From NCBI GenBank assembly GCA_044370695.1, contig JBILVB010000101.1:1-14146 (forward strand): a stretch of 14,146 nucleotides of DNA. The letters are read 5' to 3'. The DNA comes from JBEIFW01 sp044370695 (GTDB lineage: Bacteria > Actinomycetota > Acidimicrobiia > Acidimicrobiales > Ilumatobacteraceae). Position numbers and translations under genes: made by a program. Below are positions 7,145-13,963 of the stretch, in pieces; position 1 is the stretch's first letter; each line of letters opens with the position of its first letter. The notes beneath the pieces were generated by a model, which worked only from the letters and a program-made list of their open reading frames with translations, was not told the origin of the DNA and made no database searches.

Positions 7145-7864
7145 ATGCGACGCATCGCGGTGGCCCTGATGCTCCTCGCGGCATGCGGTTCCGCCGAGGG
7201 TGCCGTGCCGGCGAGCCCGCCGCGTCCGACCGAACTGCCGCCCGAGGCCGTGGTCCCGTCGCCGACGTCGGCGACCAGCCTCCCGCCGGCGGTCAGTGCG
7301 GCGATCGCTCGCGCCGCCGCCGTGTCCACGACGACCGAGACGCCGACGACGGTGCCGACGACGGCCGAGGCGCCGACGACGGTGCCGACGACGGCCGAGG
7401 CGCCGACGACCACCGAGCCCGAACCGCCCCCGGTTCCGCAACCGCCACCCCTGCAGACCCGGCCTCGCTGGGCCGGCTCGCTCGTCGGGCGCATCGTCAT
7501 CCCCAAGCTCGGGATCGATGCGCCGATGCGGGAGGGCGTCGACATGACCACGCTCGATCTCGGCCCGGGGTACTGGCCCGGCTCGGCACTGCCCGGTCGC
7601 AACGGCAACCTCGTCGTCGCCGGGCATCGCACGAGCCACACCAAACCGTTCCGCTACATCGACCAGCTCGAACCCGGTGACGAGGTGCTGTTCGACGTGG
7701 ACGGGGTGCAGCACCGGTACGTGATGTCCGGCCACGAGATCGTCACCCCCGACCGGGTCGACATCATCAACCCCACCTCGACGCCGACCGCCACGCTGTT
7801 CGCCTGCCACCCACCCGGTTCGACGCGTTACCGGTACGTCGTGCGGCTCGACCTCGTCCCCTGA
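7145..7864 (+). CDS. Sortase (class E-like) with apparent lipoprotein signal
   Basis: A transpeptidase of the sortase fold that by family attaches surface proteins or cleaves sorting signals outside the membrane. The protein has 239 residues. MRR, a hydrophobic stretch and LAAC with Cys14 form a short lipoprotein signal. Residues 20-108 are a Pro/Thr/Ala-rich linker containing two exact TTVPTTAEAP decapeptides. The catalytic domain runs from about 112 to the end: VGRIVIPKLGIDAPM (114-128), NLVVAGHRTSHTKPFRYID with His161, and ATLFACHPPGSTRYRYVV with Cys221 and, nine residues on, Arg230. That C-to-R spacing fits class E. ATG 7145 is preferred; GTG 7142 would add one residue. No sorting-signal substrate and no other sortase partner is visible nearby. 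It converges on the oxidoreductase gene with 17 bases between the stops. Confidence 0.87.
   Translation: MRRIAVALMLLAACGSAEGAVPASPPRPTELPPEAVVPSPTSATSLPPAVSAAIARAAAVSTTTETPTTVPTTAEAPTTVPTTAEAPTTTEPEPPPVPQPPPLQTRPRWAGSLVGRIVIPKLGIDAPMREGVDMTTLDLGPGYWPGSALPGRNGNLVVAGHRTSHTKPFRYIDQLEPGDEVLFDVDGVQHRYVMSGHEIVTPDRVDIINPTSTPTATLFACHPPGSTRYRYVVRLDLVP
7331..7410 (+). repeat. 30-bp tandem repeat in the sortase linker
   Basis: Bases 7351-7380 and 7381-7410 are identical, and the preceding bases 7341-7350 also match the last third of the unit. A weaker match reaches back to 7331. The unit is in frame and encodes the decapeptide TTVPTTAEAP, so copy-number change would lengthen or shorten the linker by ten residues without a frameshift. 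Confidence 0.9.
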
Positions 7865-7881
7865 AGCCGGAGCCGAACGCG

Positions 7882-8955
7882 TCAGCCGAGGTGCGGCATC
7901 ACCCGTTCGGCGACGTCGCGGAGCACCTTTTCCTTGCACGCCAACGGCGGGAGGATCATCACCTGATCCAGACCGGCCTCGTCGAGCGCTCGCAGCCGGT
8001 CGACGAGTCGGTCGGCGGTGCCGACCAGACAGGTGGCCTCGATCAGCTCGCGGGTGACGAACCGTTCCTCGTCGGGCTCCACCCAGCAGTTGTGGCCCCG
8101 GTGGATCCGCAGGTGGACGCGCTCGTCGGGCTCGCTCGCCATGGAGGCCACGTACTCGTCCCACAGCCCCTGCAGGTGCGGGCCCGGTGCCCGGCCGTAC
8201 TGGCGCCACTGCTCGTAGGAGTAGTGCAGCGCGGCGATGGCGAACGCGCCGGCCTCGGCCCGCACCCGCTCGCTGCCGGCGGTCTCGCCGGGTTCGAGCA
8301 CGACCATCGTCGTGAGCGATGCGATCGGGAAGCTGCTGCGGTCGATCGTGCGCCCGGCCGACGCTGCCGCGGCGGCGAGCCGGGCCCGCACCCCGGCCAC
8401 CGCTGCAGGGTTCGGCGGAACCGACAGCACGGCCCCGTCGCCGTAGGCGCCGGCGATCGCCAACGACTTCGGACCGAACGACGACACGTAGAGCGGGATC
8501 TCCGGTTCGAACGCCACGAACCCGGCGTCGGGCATCAGGTGCCGGGTGGGCGCCGTGCGGCCCCGCCACGACAGCTCGGCCTCCTCGCCGCGTAGCAACG
8601 GCCGGAGCTCGCGCAGGTACCGCTCGAACTCGGCCATCGACATCGGCTTGTGGCCCATCACCCGCATGGCGGTGTTGCCGGTGCCGATCCCGCAGAAGAC
8701 CCGACCGGGAGCGATCCGGTTGATCGTCGCCATGCCCGACGCGAGGACGGCGGGCGGTCGGGTGCCGGCGACGTTGACGCCGGTGCCGATGCGCACCCGG
8801 GCCGTGCGGTCCGCGACGAGCGCGAGCGTGGCGAACGGGTCGGACCACAGCATCTGGCTGTCGGCCACCCAGAGGTGCGTGTAGCCGAGGTCCTCGGCCA
8901 GCACGGCATAGTCGATGTCGTCGATCTTGGCGGCGATGCAGACCCCGAGCTCCAT
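7882..8955 (-). CDS. Luciferase-like (LLM class) oxidoreductase, probably F420-dependent
   Basis: A TIM-barrel flavin-type oxidoreductase of the bacterial luciferase / methylenetetrahydromethanopterin reductase superfamily. Actinobacterial members mostly use coenzyme F420. With ATG 8955 the protein has 357 residues. The N-terminal strand MELGVCIAAKIDDID and AEDLGYTHLWVADSQ (20-34), RVRIGTGVNVAGTRPPAVLAS (54-73), GRVFCGIGTGNTAMRVMG (84-101) and PLYVSSFGPKSLAIAGAYGDGAV (154-176) are superfamily core segments. CLVGTADRLVDRL (309-321) near the end is also typical. A GTG at 8964 is in frame, but it overlaps the proposed -10 box, so the ATG is chosen. The substrate cannot be read from the sequence; it is not in an operon with any pathway gene. 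FMN use remains possible. Confidence 0.88.
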   Translation of the reverse strand: MELGVCIAAKIDDIDYAVLAEDLGYTHLWVADSQMLWSDPFATLALVADRTARVRIGTGVNVAGTRPPAVLASGMATINRIAPGRVFCGIGTGNTAMRVMGHKPMSMAEFERYLRELRPLLRGEEAELSWRGRTAPTRHLMPDAGFVAFEPEIPLYVSSFGPKSLAIAGAYGDGAVLSVPPNPAAVAGVRARLAAAAASAGRTIDRSSFPIASLTTMVVLEPGETAGSERVRAEAGAFAIAALHYSYEQWRQYGRAPGPHLQGLWDEYVASMASEPDERVHLRIHRGHNCWVEPDEERFVTRELIEATCLVGTADRLVDRLRALDEAGLDQVMILPPLACKEKVLRDVAERVMPHLG

Positions 8956-8962
8956 GGGCTGC

Positions 8963-8968
8963 ACCCTA
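8963..8968 (-). promoter_or_regulatory. Putative -10 box, leaderless start of the LLM oxidoreductase gene
   Basis: On the minus strand TAGGGT (8968-8963) fits TAnnnT and is followed by seven bases and then the ATG at 8955. The alternative GTG start at 8964 would lie inside this box. A 19-bp palindrome begins two bases upstream. Confidence 0.45.
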
Positions 8969-8970
8969 GG

Positions 8971-8989
8971 GGTCGGGCTCGGCCCGACC
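8971..8989. promoter_or_regulatory. 19-bp perfect palindrome, candidate operator
   Basis: GGTCGGGC, a three-base TCG spacer, and GCCCGACC form a perfect 8-bp inverted repeat between the divergent LLM oxidoreductase and lnt starts. It lies just upstream of the proposed -10 of the oxidoreductase, in the -35/spacer region, where a bound dimeric repressor would block transcription. It is not followed by a T run and lies between divergent genes, so a terminator is unlikely. The regulator is unknown. Confidence 0.5.
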
Positions 8990-9029
8990 GTCCGGAGGGG
9001 CTCGGCGCCGGGCAGAATCGTCCACCGAC

Positions 9030-10604
9030 ATGGCCGTGATCCGACAGCTGCCGGCGGCGGCCGCCTCCTTGGGTGCCGGGGCGCTGGTCGCGGCGTCGCT
9101 CCCGCCGTGGGGCTGGTGGCCGTTGGCCTTCATCGGCATCGCCGTGCTCGAACGCCTCGGCGCCGGCCGGTCCCGCCGGGGCCGGTTCGCCACGACCTGG
9201 CTGTTCGGCGTTGCCTGGCTGGCTCCCGGGATGGGCTGGATGTGGGCCTTCTCGATGCCGGGCTACGTGGTCGCCGTGGCGGCCTACGCGGCCTATCTCG
9301 GCCTGGCTGCTGCGGTCGCGCCCGCCGGGTCGTGGCGGTGGCTGGGCTTGCCCGCGGCCCTCACCCTGGCCGAACTGGTGCGCTTCGCGTTCCCCTTCGG
9401 CGGCGTACCGCTCGCCAGCCTGGCCGTCGGTCAGGTCGCCGGTCCGTTGGGCGCGATCGCCCCGCTCGTCGGCGCGCTCGGCATCACGTGGGCGACGTTC
9501 GCACTGGGCGCCGCACTGGGCGCCGCACTGGGCGCCGGGCTCGGGGCGGTGGTCGGTGCGGTGCCGGGAGTCCGGCGACGGCTGCGGTGGCAGCCGCTGG
9601 TGGCAACGGCAGGGGTGGTCGGTGCACTCGTGGTCGCGGGTGGCGTCGTCGACACCGACGTGGTCGGTACCCGGCGCGTGGCCCTCGTGCAGGGAGGCGG
9701 TGAGCAGGGCACCCGCGCCATCTCCACCCCGAAGCGTCTCGTCCTCGAACGGCACGAAGCCGCCTCGGCCGCCGTGCCGGCGGGGGTCGATCTCGTCGTC
9801 TGGCCGGAGAACGTGATCATCCCGACGTGCGCGCCGGCCGACGAGGTCGACGGGGCCTGCCTGTTCTCCAACTCGAAGGAGCTGACCGAGGTGGCGGCGC
9901 TGGCCGCGCGGACCGGCGCGCCGTACGCCGTGGGGATCACCGAGGACGACGGTGCCGACCGCTTCACCAACGCCCAGGTCGTCGTCCAGCCCGACGGCAC
10001 CCAGACCGGCCGCTACGACAAGGTCCGCCGCGTGCCGTTCGGCGAGTACGTCCCGCTGCGGGGCCTGGTGGAGTCGCTCGGCGCCCCGACCCGGCAGCTC
10101 GTTCCCCGCGACGCGACCGCCGGTCCCGGTCCCGGGTTCGTCGAGGTACCCGGGATCGGCCGGATCGGGGTGGTGATCTCGTGGGAGGTGTTCTTCGGTG
10201 GCCGCGCCCGCGACGGCGTCGGCCACGGTGGGCAATTGGTGCTCAACCCGACCAACGGCGCCAGTTACGAAGGCACGATCCTGCAATCCCAGCAGGTGGC
10301 GTCGTCGCGCCTGCGAGCCCGGGAGACCGGCCGGTGGGTCGTCCAGGTGGCGCCGACCGGGTTCTCCGCGTTCGTGGCACCCGACGGCACCGTGGTCGAA
10401 CGCACCGGCCAGCGCGAGCAGGCGGTACGGGTGCACGAGGTCGAGTTGCGTACCGGGTCGACGCCGTACGTGCGCTTCGGTGACCGGCCGGTCGTCGCCG
10501 CGGCCGTGGCTGCACTGGCGGCGGCGTGGTGGCTGACGCGACGCCCGGCGAAGGCGGCGCCGCGGCCGCCGACGGACGCCCCGCAGGCGTCCGAGGCGGG
10601 CTGA
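9030..10604 (+). CDS. lnt: Apolipoprotein N-acyltransferase (Lnt) homologue with Ser at the catalytic Cys position
   Basis: Lnt transfers a third acyl chain to the N-terminal cysteine of lipoproteins at the outer face of the membrane. The protein has 524 residues. Hydrophobic segments span about residues 8-206 (including 11-24, 28-42, 54-75, 78-98, 103-120, 137-178, 188-206), a nitrilase-fold domain spans about 215-475, and a last hydrophobic segment lies at 486-502. VVWPEN holds the general-base-type Glu260. YDKVRRVPFGEYVPL holds Lys331 and Glu339. The third catalytic segment, normally (V/I)C(Y/F)E, reads GVVISWEVFF, placing Ser384 where the nucleophilic Cys should be. TCG cannot become a Cys codon by one base change, so a single sequencing error does not explain it. 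Activity is therefore doubtful. The gene diverges from the LLM gene, and its stop abuts the dtd stop. The ATG at 9030 has no clear Shine-Dalgarno. Confidence 0.85.
   Translation: MAVIRQLPAAAASLGAGALVAASLPPWGWWPLAFIGIAVLERLGAGRSRRGRFATTWLFGVAWLAPGMGWMWAFSMPGYVVAVAAYAAYLGLAAAVAPAGSWRWLGLPAALTLAELVRFAFPFGGVPLASLAVGQVAGPLGAIAPLVGALGITWATFALGAALGAALGAGLGAVVGAVPGVRRRLRWQPLVATAGVVGALVVAGGVVDTDVVGTRRVALVQGGGEQGTRAISTPKRLVLERHEAASAAVPAGVDLVVWPENVIIPTCAPADEVDGACLFSNSKELTEVAALAARTGAPYAVGITEDDGADRFTNAQVVVQPDGTQTGRYDKVRRVPFGEYVPLRGLVESLGAPTRQLVPRDATAGPGPGFVEVPGIGRIGVVISWEVFFGGRARDGVGHGGQLVLNPTNGASYEGTILQSQQVASSRLRARETGRWVVQVAPTGFSAFVAPDGTVVERTGQREQAVRVHEVELRTGSTPYVRFGDRPVVAAAVAALAAAWWLTRRPAKAAPRPPTDAPQASEAG
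9501..9536 (+). repeat. Triplicated 12-bp repeat in an Lnt membrane segment
   Basis: The 12-mer GCACTGGGCGCC occurs three times in a row, in frame, encoding ALGA three times in the small-residue segment FALGAALGAALGAGLGAVVG. It probably grew by slippage and lengthens one hydrophobic segment. Confidence 0.9.
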
Positions 10605-11042
10605 TCAGAGCTCGACGAGGACGGTGACGGGCCCGTCGTTGACCAGCTCGACGGCCATCGTGGTTCGGAACCGGCCCGTCGCCACCGTCGCTCCGAGCCG
10701 GCGAAGTTCCTCGCCGACGAGCGCCACGAGCGGTTCGGCGTGCTCGGGTCGGGCGGCGGCGAGCCAGCTCGGTCGGCGGCCAGCGGAGGTGTCGCCGTAG
10801 AGGGTGAACTGGCTCACGACCAGCACCTCGCCGGTGGTGTCGGCCACGGAGCGGTTCATCACCCCGGCGTCGTCGTCCATCACGCGCAGGTTCCACAGCT
10901 TGGCGGCCAGCTTTCGGGCGGTCGCCTCGTCGTCGGCGTGGGTGACTCCGACGAGCACGCACAACCCGGGCCCGATGGCACCGACCACCTCGCCGCCGAC
11001 GGTCACCGACGCCCGGCTCACCCGCTGGACCAACGCACGCAC
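10605..11042 (-). CDS. dtd: D-aminoacyl-tRNA deacylase
   Basis: Hydrolyses D-aminoacyl-tRNA and so removes misloaded D-amino acids in translation; a cytosolic homodimer by family knowledge. The 145 residues match the usual length. The N-terminus MRALVQRVSRASVTV is typical, with GTG at 11042 read as Met. LVVSQFTLYGDT (74-85) is the active-site signature, and the Gly-cisPro motif lies in ELVNDGPVTVLVEL (132-145), with Gly137 and Pro138. The stop codon directly abuts that of lnt (TGA|TCA), and the start lies 8 bases from the start of the divergent phosphatase gene. No TAnnnT box at leaderless distance is visible. Confidence 0.96.
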   Translation of the reverse strand: MRALVQRVSRASVTVGGEVVGAIGPGLCVLVGVTHADDEATARKLAAKLWNLRVMDDDAGVMNRSVADTTGEVLVVSQFTLYGDTSAGRRPSWLAAARPEHAEPLVALVGEELRRLGATVATGRFRTTMAVELVNDGPVTVLVEL

Positions 11043-11050
11043 GGACGGGC

Positions 11051-11602
11051 ATGGTTGCAGACGTGTCGCCGCTCGCCCGATTCGCCGCCGCCGGTGGGGT
11101 GCACGAGATCCCGTTGCCGGCCGGTGTACCCGGACGTCTGTGGGCGTGCGGGTTCAGCGTCGTGGTGCACGACCCGGCCGACGCGCTCGGTGTGATCGGG
11201 GCCGACACCCTCGTGTGCCTGCTGGAACGGCCCGAGATCGAGCGCCGGTCGGACCGCTTCGCCGGCTGGCTGGCCGCGCCCGAACCCCATCGGGCCCGAT
11301 GGTGGCCGATCGAGGACCACGGCGTCGCGGACGACGCCACCACCGAGGTGTGGGCGGCCGAGCTCGCCGACGACCTGCAGGCCGGCCACGGGGTGGTGCT
11401 CCACTGCGGTGCCGGCCTCGGGCGCACGGGGCAGCTCGCCGTGCTGGCGCTCGGCCGGCTCGGCGCCGGCCTCGACGACGCGCTCGTGCTCGTGCGCCGG
11501 CACCGGCCCGGCGCCGGGCCGCAGTCCGACGAGCAGTTGGCGCAGCTGCTACGGCTCGGCGGTGACCGCCACCTCGACGGTGGCGACGACATCGGTCGCT
11601 GA
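11051..11602 (+). CDS. Cysteine-based protein phosphatase (tyrosine/dual-specificity type)
   Basis: A small cytosolic phosphatase of 183 residues. The P-loop signature VVLHCGAGLGRTGQLAVL contains the CX5R motif with nucleophile Cys119 and Arg125. WWPIEDHGVAD (84-94), with Asp89, fits the general-acid loop position. RRHRPGAGPQSDEQLAQLL (149-167) matches the conserved downstream helix with Gln. The substrate could be phosphotyrosine, phosphoserine/threonine or a small phosphate ester, and none can be chosen here. The start is uncertain because ATG 11051 lies only eight bases from the divergent dtd start; GTG 11063 would remove four residues. The 3' end overlaps the end of the beta-glucosidase gene by 54 bases. 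No signal peptide is seen. Confidence 0.82.
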   Translation: MVADVSPLARFAAAGGVHEIPLPAGVPGRLWACGFSVVVHDPADALGVIGADTLVCLLERPEIERRSDRFAGWLAAPEPHRARWWPIEDHGVADDATTEVWAAELADDLQAGHGVVLHCGAGLGRTGQLAVLALGRLGAGLDDALVLVRRHRPGAGPQSDEQLAQLLRLGGDRHLDGGDDIGR

Positions 11603-13939
11603 CCGGCACACCTCGACGCGATTTGTGCCCGGCACCGTCACCCAACCCGTGTCACGCCAGGTCTGCGTCGCCCGGGGGTCGAGCGCGACGGTCACGACGG
11701 CCGACGCGCCCGGCGCGAGGTCGACGGTGGTGAACCCGGCGAGTACCCGGGGCTGCCAGCGGTTCGGCGGTGTCACGTACACCTGGACCACCTCGTGCCC
11801 GGCGCGCACTCCGGTGTTGACGACGGTGAGCCGCGCTGCGGCCGGGCCTGCCCGGTCGGCGCCGACGACCGAGATGTCGTTCCAGGAGAACGTCGTGTAC
11901 GACAGACCGTGCCCGAACGGGAACCGACTGGGAACCGACCGGGCCGAGTACCAGCGGTGGCCGATGAACACCCCTTCGGCGTAGCGCAGCACGCCGCCGC
12001 GACCGGGATGGTCGAGGTAGGCGGGCGTGTCGGCGAGGCGGTAGGGCACCGTCATCGGGAGCCGTCCGGAGGCGTCGGCGGCACCGCAGACGACGTCGGC
12101 GAGCGCGTCGCCGAACTCCTGACCCGGGAAGAAGGCCTGGACCAACGCCGCGACGTCGTCGGACCAGTCCATCGTGACCGGGCTGCCGCTGTTGACGACG
12201 ACGACCGTGCGCGGATTCGCGGCGGCGACGGCCCGCACGAGTTCGTCCTGACGGCCAGGGAGGTCCATCGAGTCGCGGTCGTGGCCCTCGGTCTCCCACT
12301 CGTGGGTGGTGCCGACGACGACGACGGCGACGTCGGCGGCCGCAGCGGCTGCGACGGCGCGATCGAACGCGTCCGGCGGCTCGGGGGCGAGCCAGCCGAC
12401 CTGCACCGCAGTGACGCCGGGGCCGATCGTCGGGTGCAACTCGGCCCGCACGACGGCGGTCCCGCCCGGGTGGTCGAGGCGGGCCCGTACCTCGGTGGAG
12501 CCGTAGCCGAACCACACCCGACCGGGGATCCAGTCGGTGTTGTCGATGACGAGGGCGTCGTCGATCCACAGCCGGGTGGCGCCGGTGCCGACGAGCGAGA
12601 ACGTCGAGGTGCCCGCGGGCAACTCGGCCTGTCCTACGAGGGTGAGCACCGAGCCGTCGCGGGGCCGGTCGCTGACGAGCAGGGAGGCGCGTCGGACGGT
12701 CTGGCTGCCGCTCGAGCGACCGTCACGGTCGGTCCAGGTGGCGGTGAATCCGGTCCCGGCGCCGGGCAGAGCCGGCAGCAGCTCGTGGATGCTGCAGGCT
12801 GGCTCGTGCACGACGCTCACCCCGTGCGGTTCGAGTGCGGCGCGCAGCCCGGCCAGGGGGCCGACGCGGTGCTCGGCCCGGACCTGGGCCGAGCCGCCGC
12901 CATGGATCGCGCCGTCGGCCGCGAGCGGACCGACCACCGCGACGCGGGTCAGCTCGGTCGGCTGCAACGGGAGCGTGCCGTCGTTGCGGCACAACACCAG
13001 TGAGCGTGCTGCCGCGGTGCGCAGCACCGCTCGGGTCGCCGGGTCGTTCCGGGTCAGCTCGGGGCCCGGCGGCTCGGGCCAACCGCACCAAGCGGCGAGG
13101 TCGAGCACCCGGCGGGCCGAGGTGACCACCTCGTCCCGGGTCACCTCGCCGGCCTCGAGCGCGCCGGCCAGCCGTGCGCCGCGATGGATGGGCGGGCCGG
13201 GCATCTCGAGGTCGAGTCCGGCGCGCAGCCCGGCGGCGGTCGAGTGCAGACCGAACCAGTCGGACATCACGAGACCGGCGAAGCCCCACTCGTCGCGCAG
13301 CACCTCGGTGAGCAACCAGCGGTGGTCGGCGGCGTGGACACCGTCGAGCTTGTTGTACGACGACATCACGCAGCGGGAGCCGGCCTCGCGCACGGCTGCT
13401 TCGAACGGCCGGAGGTACACCTCGCGCAGCGTCCGCTCGTCGACCTCGACCGACACGGTCATCCGCTCGTGCTCGGTGTCGTTGACGGCGAAGTGCTTGA
13501 CGCAGGCGGCGATACCGGCGGCCTGCAATGCACCGATCCACGCCACGGCGACCCGGGCCGACAGCCACGGGTCCTCGCCGTAGCACTCGAAGTTGCGCCC
13601 GCCGACGGGGGTGCGGGCCAGGTTCACGGTGGGCGCCAGCACGACCGCTGCGCCCTTGGCCCGGGCCTCGGCGGCCAGGTGGGTGCCGACGGTGCCGACG
13701 AGGTCGACGTCCCACGTCGCGGCCAGCGCCTCGCCGCAGGGGAAGCAGGCGGACCGCACGCCGCCGAAGGCGGTTCCCCGCACGCCGTTGGGCCCGTCGG
13801 AGACCCGCAGCGCCGGGATGCCGAGCCGGCCGACCGCGGCCGTGTGCCAGTTGTCGGCGCCGGCGACGAGCGCCACGAGTTCTGCGTCGGTGAGCTCGGC
13901 CAGCATCGACTCGCGGGCCTCCGGGGAGGGAACGGCCAT
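11549..13939 (-). CDS. Glycoside hydrolase family 3 beta-glucosidase with inserted PA14 domain
   Basis: Hydrolyses terminal beta-linked glucose (or related sugars) from oligosaccharides or glycosides. The protein has 796 residues from ATG 13939. The N-terminal GH3 barrel (about 1-300) includes LRVSDGPNGVRG (44-55), CVKHFAVNDTEHERM (146-160) and GLVMSDWFGLHST (222-234), with nucleophile Asp227. The second GH3 domain is split by a PA14-like insert (about 396-515, with LWIDDALVIDNTDW). It resumes with EWETEGHDRDSMDLPGRQDEL (547-567), where Glu551 matches the acid/base. FPFGHGLSYTTFSW (673-686) precedes a fibronectin III-like domain (about 700-785). This layout resembles PA14-containing GH3 enzymes such as KmBglI. 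No signal peptide is seen, so it is probably cytosolic and acts on imported sugars. An upstream extension to 13990 would run into the divergent gene. Confidence 0.95.
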   Translation of the reverse strand: MAVPSPEARESMLAELTDAELVALVAGADNWHTAAVGRLGIPALRVSDGPNGVRGTAFGGVRSACFPCGEALAATWDVDLVGTVGTHLAAEARAKGAAVVLAPTVNLARTPVGGRNFECYGEDPWLSARVAVAWIGALQAAGIAACVKHFAVNDTEHERMTVSVEVDERTLREVYLRPFEAAVREAGSRCVMSSYNKLDGVHAADHRWLLTEVLRDEWGFAGLVMSDWFGLHSTAAGLRAGLDLEMPGPPIHRGARLAGALEAGEVTRDEVVTSARRVLDLAAWCGWPEPPGPELTRNDPATRAVLRTAAARSLVLCRNDGTLPLQPTELTRVAVVGPLAADGAIHGGGSAQVRAEHRVGPLAGLRAALEPHGVSVVHEPACSIHELLPALPGAGTGFTATWTDRDGRSSGSQTVRRASLLVSDRPRDGSVLTLVGQAELPAGTSTFSLVGTGATRLWIDDALVIDNTDWIPGRVWFGYGSTEVRARLDHPGGTAVVRAELHPTIGPGVTAVQVGWLAPEPPDAFDRAVAAAAAADVAVVVVGTTHEWETEGHDRDSMDLPGRQDELVRAVAAANPRTVVVVNSGSPVTMDWSDDVAALVQAFFPGQEFGDALADVVCGAADASGRLPMTVPYRLADTPAYLDHPGRGGVLRYAEGVFIGHRWYSARSVPSRFPFGHGLSYTTFSWNDISVVGADRAGPAAARLTVVNTGVRAGHEVVQVYVTPPNRWQPRVLAGFTTVDLAPGASAVVTVALDPRATQTWRDTGWVTVPGTNRVEVCRSATDVVATVEVAVTAEP

Positions 13940-13947
13940 GGCGGCGG

Positions 13948-13953
13948 ACCGTA
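13948..13953 (-). promoter_or_regulatory. Putative -10 box of the GH3 gene
   Basis: On the minus strand TACGGT (13953-13948) fits TAnnnT and ends eight bases before the ATG at 13939, consistent with a leaderless or nearly leaderless transcript. It shares two base pairs with the -10 box of the divergent dehydratase gene. Confidence 0.4.
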
Positions 13954-13957
13954 ACGT
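13952..13957 (+). promoter_or_regulatory. Putative -10 box, leaderless start of the carbinolamine dehydratase gene
   Basis: TAACGT fits TAnnnT and is followed by exactly six bases and then the ATG at 13964. The TAA is an in-frame stop, which fixes the start of the protein. No clear -35 is present. Confidence 0.5.
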
Positions 13958-13963
13958 GCCGAC

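Noticed and set aside
7331..7410. Reading the sortase linker repeat as a CRISPR-like or integration repeat.
   Set aside because: The repeats are directly adjacent without spacers and in frame with a Pro/Thr linker, so they are coding tandem repeats.
8971..8989. Reading the 19-bp palindrome as a transcription terminator.
   Set aside because: It lies between two divergent gene starts and has no T run on either strand, so an operator is the better guess.
8658..10436. A 592-residue minus-strand frame across lnt.
   Set aside because: It is composition-driven and antisense to the Lnt homologue, and its last part overlaps the LLM gene in another frame.
11795..13003. A 402-residue plus-strand frame opposite the GH3 gene.
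   Set aside because: It is the antisense shadow of a well-conserved GH3 protein; the residues show no domain.
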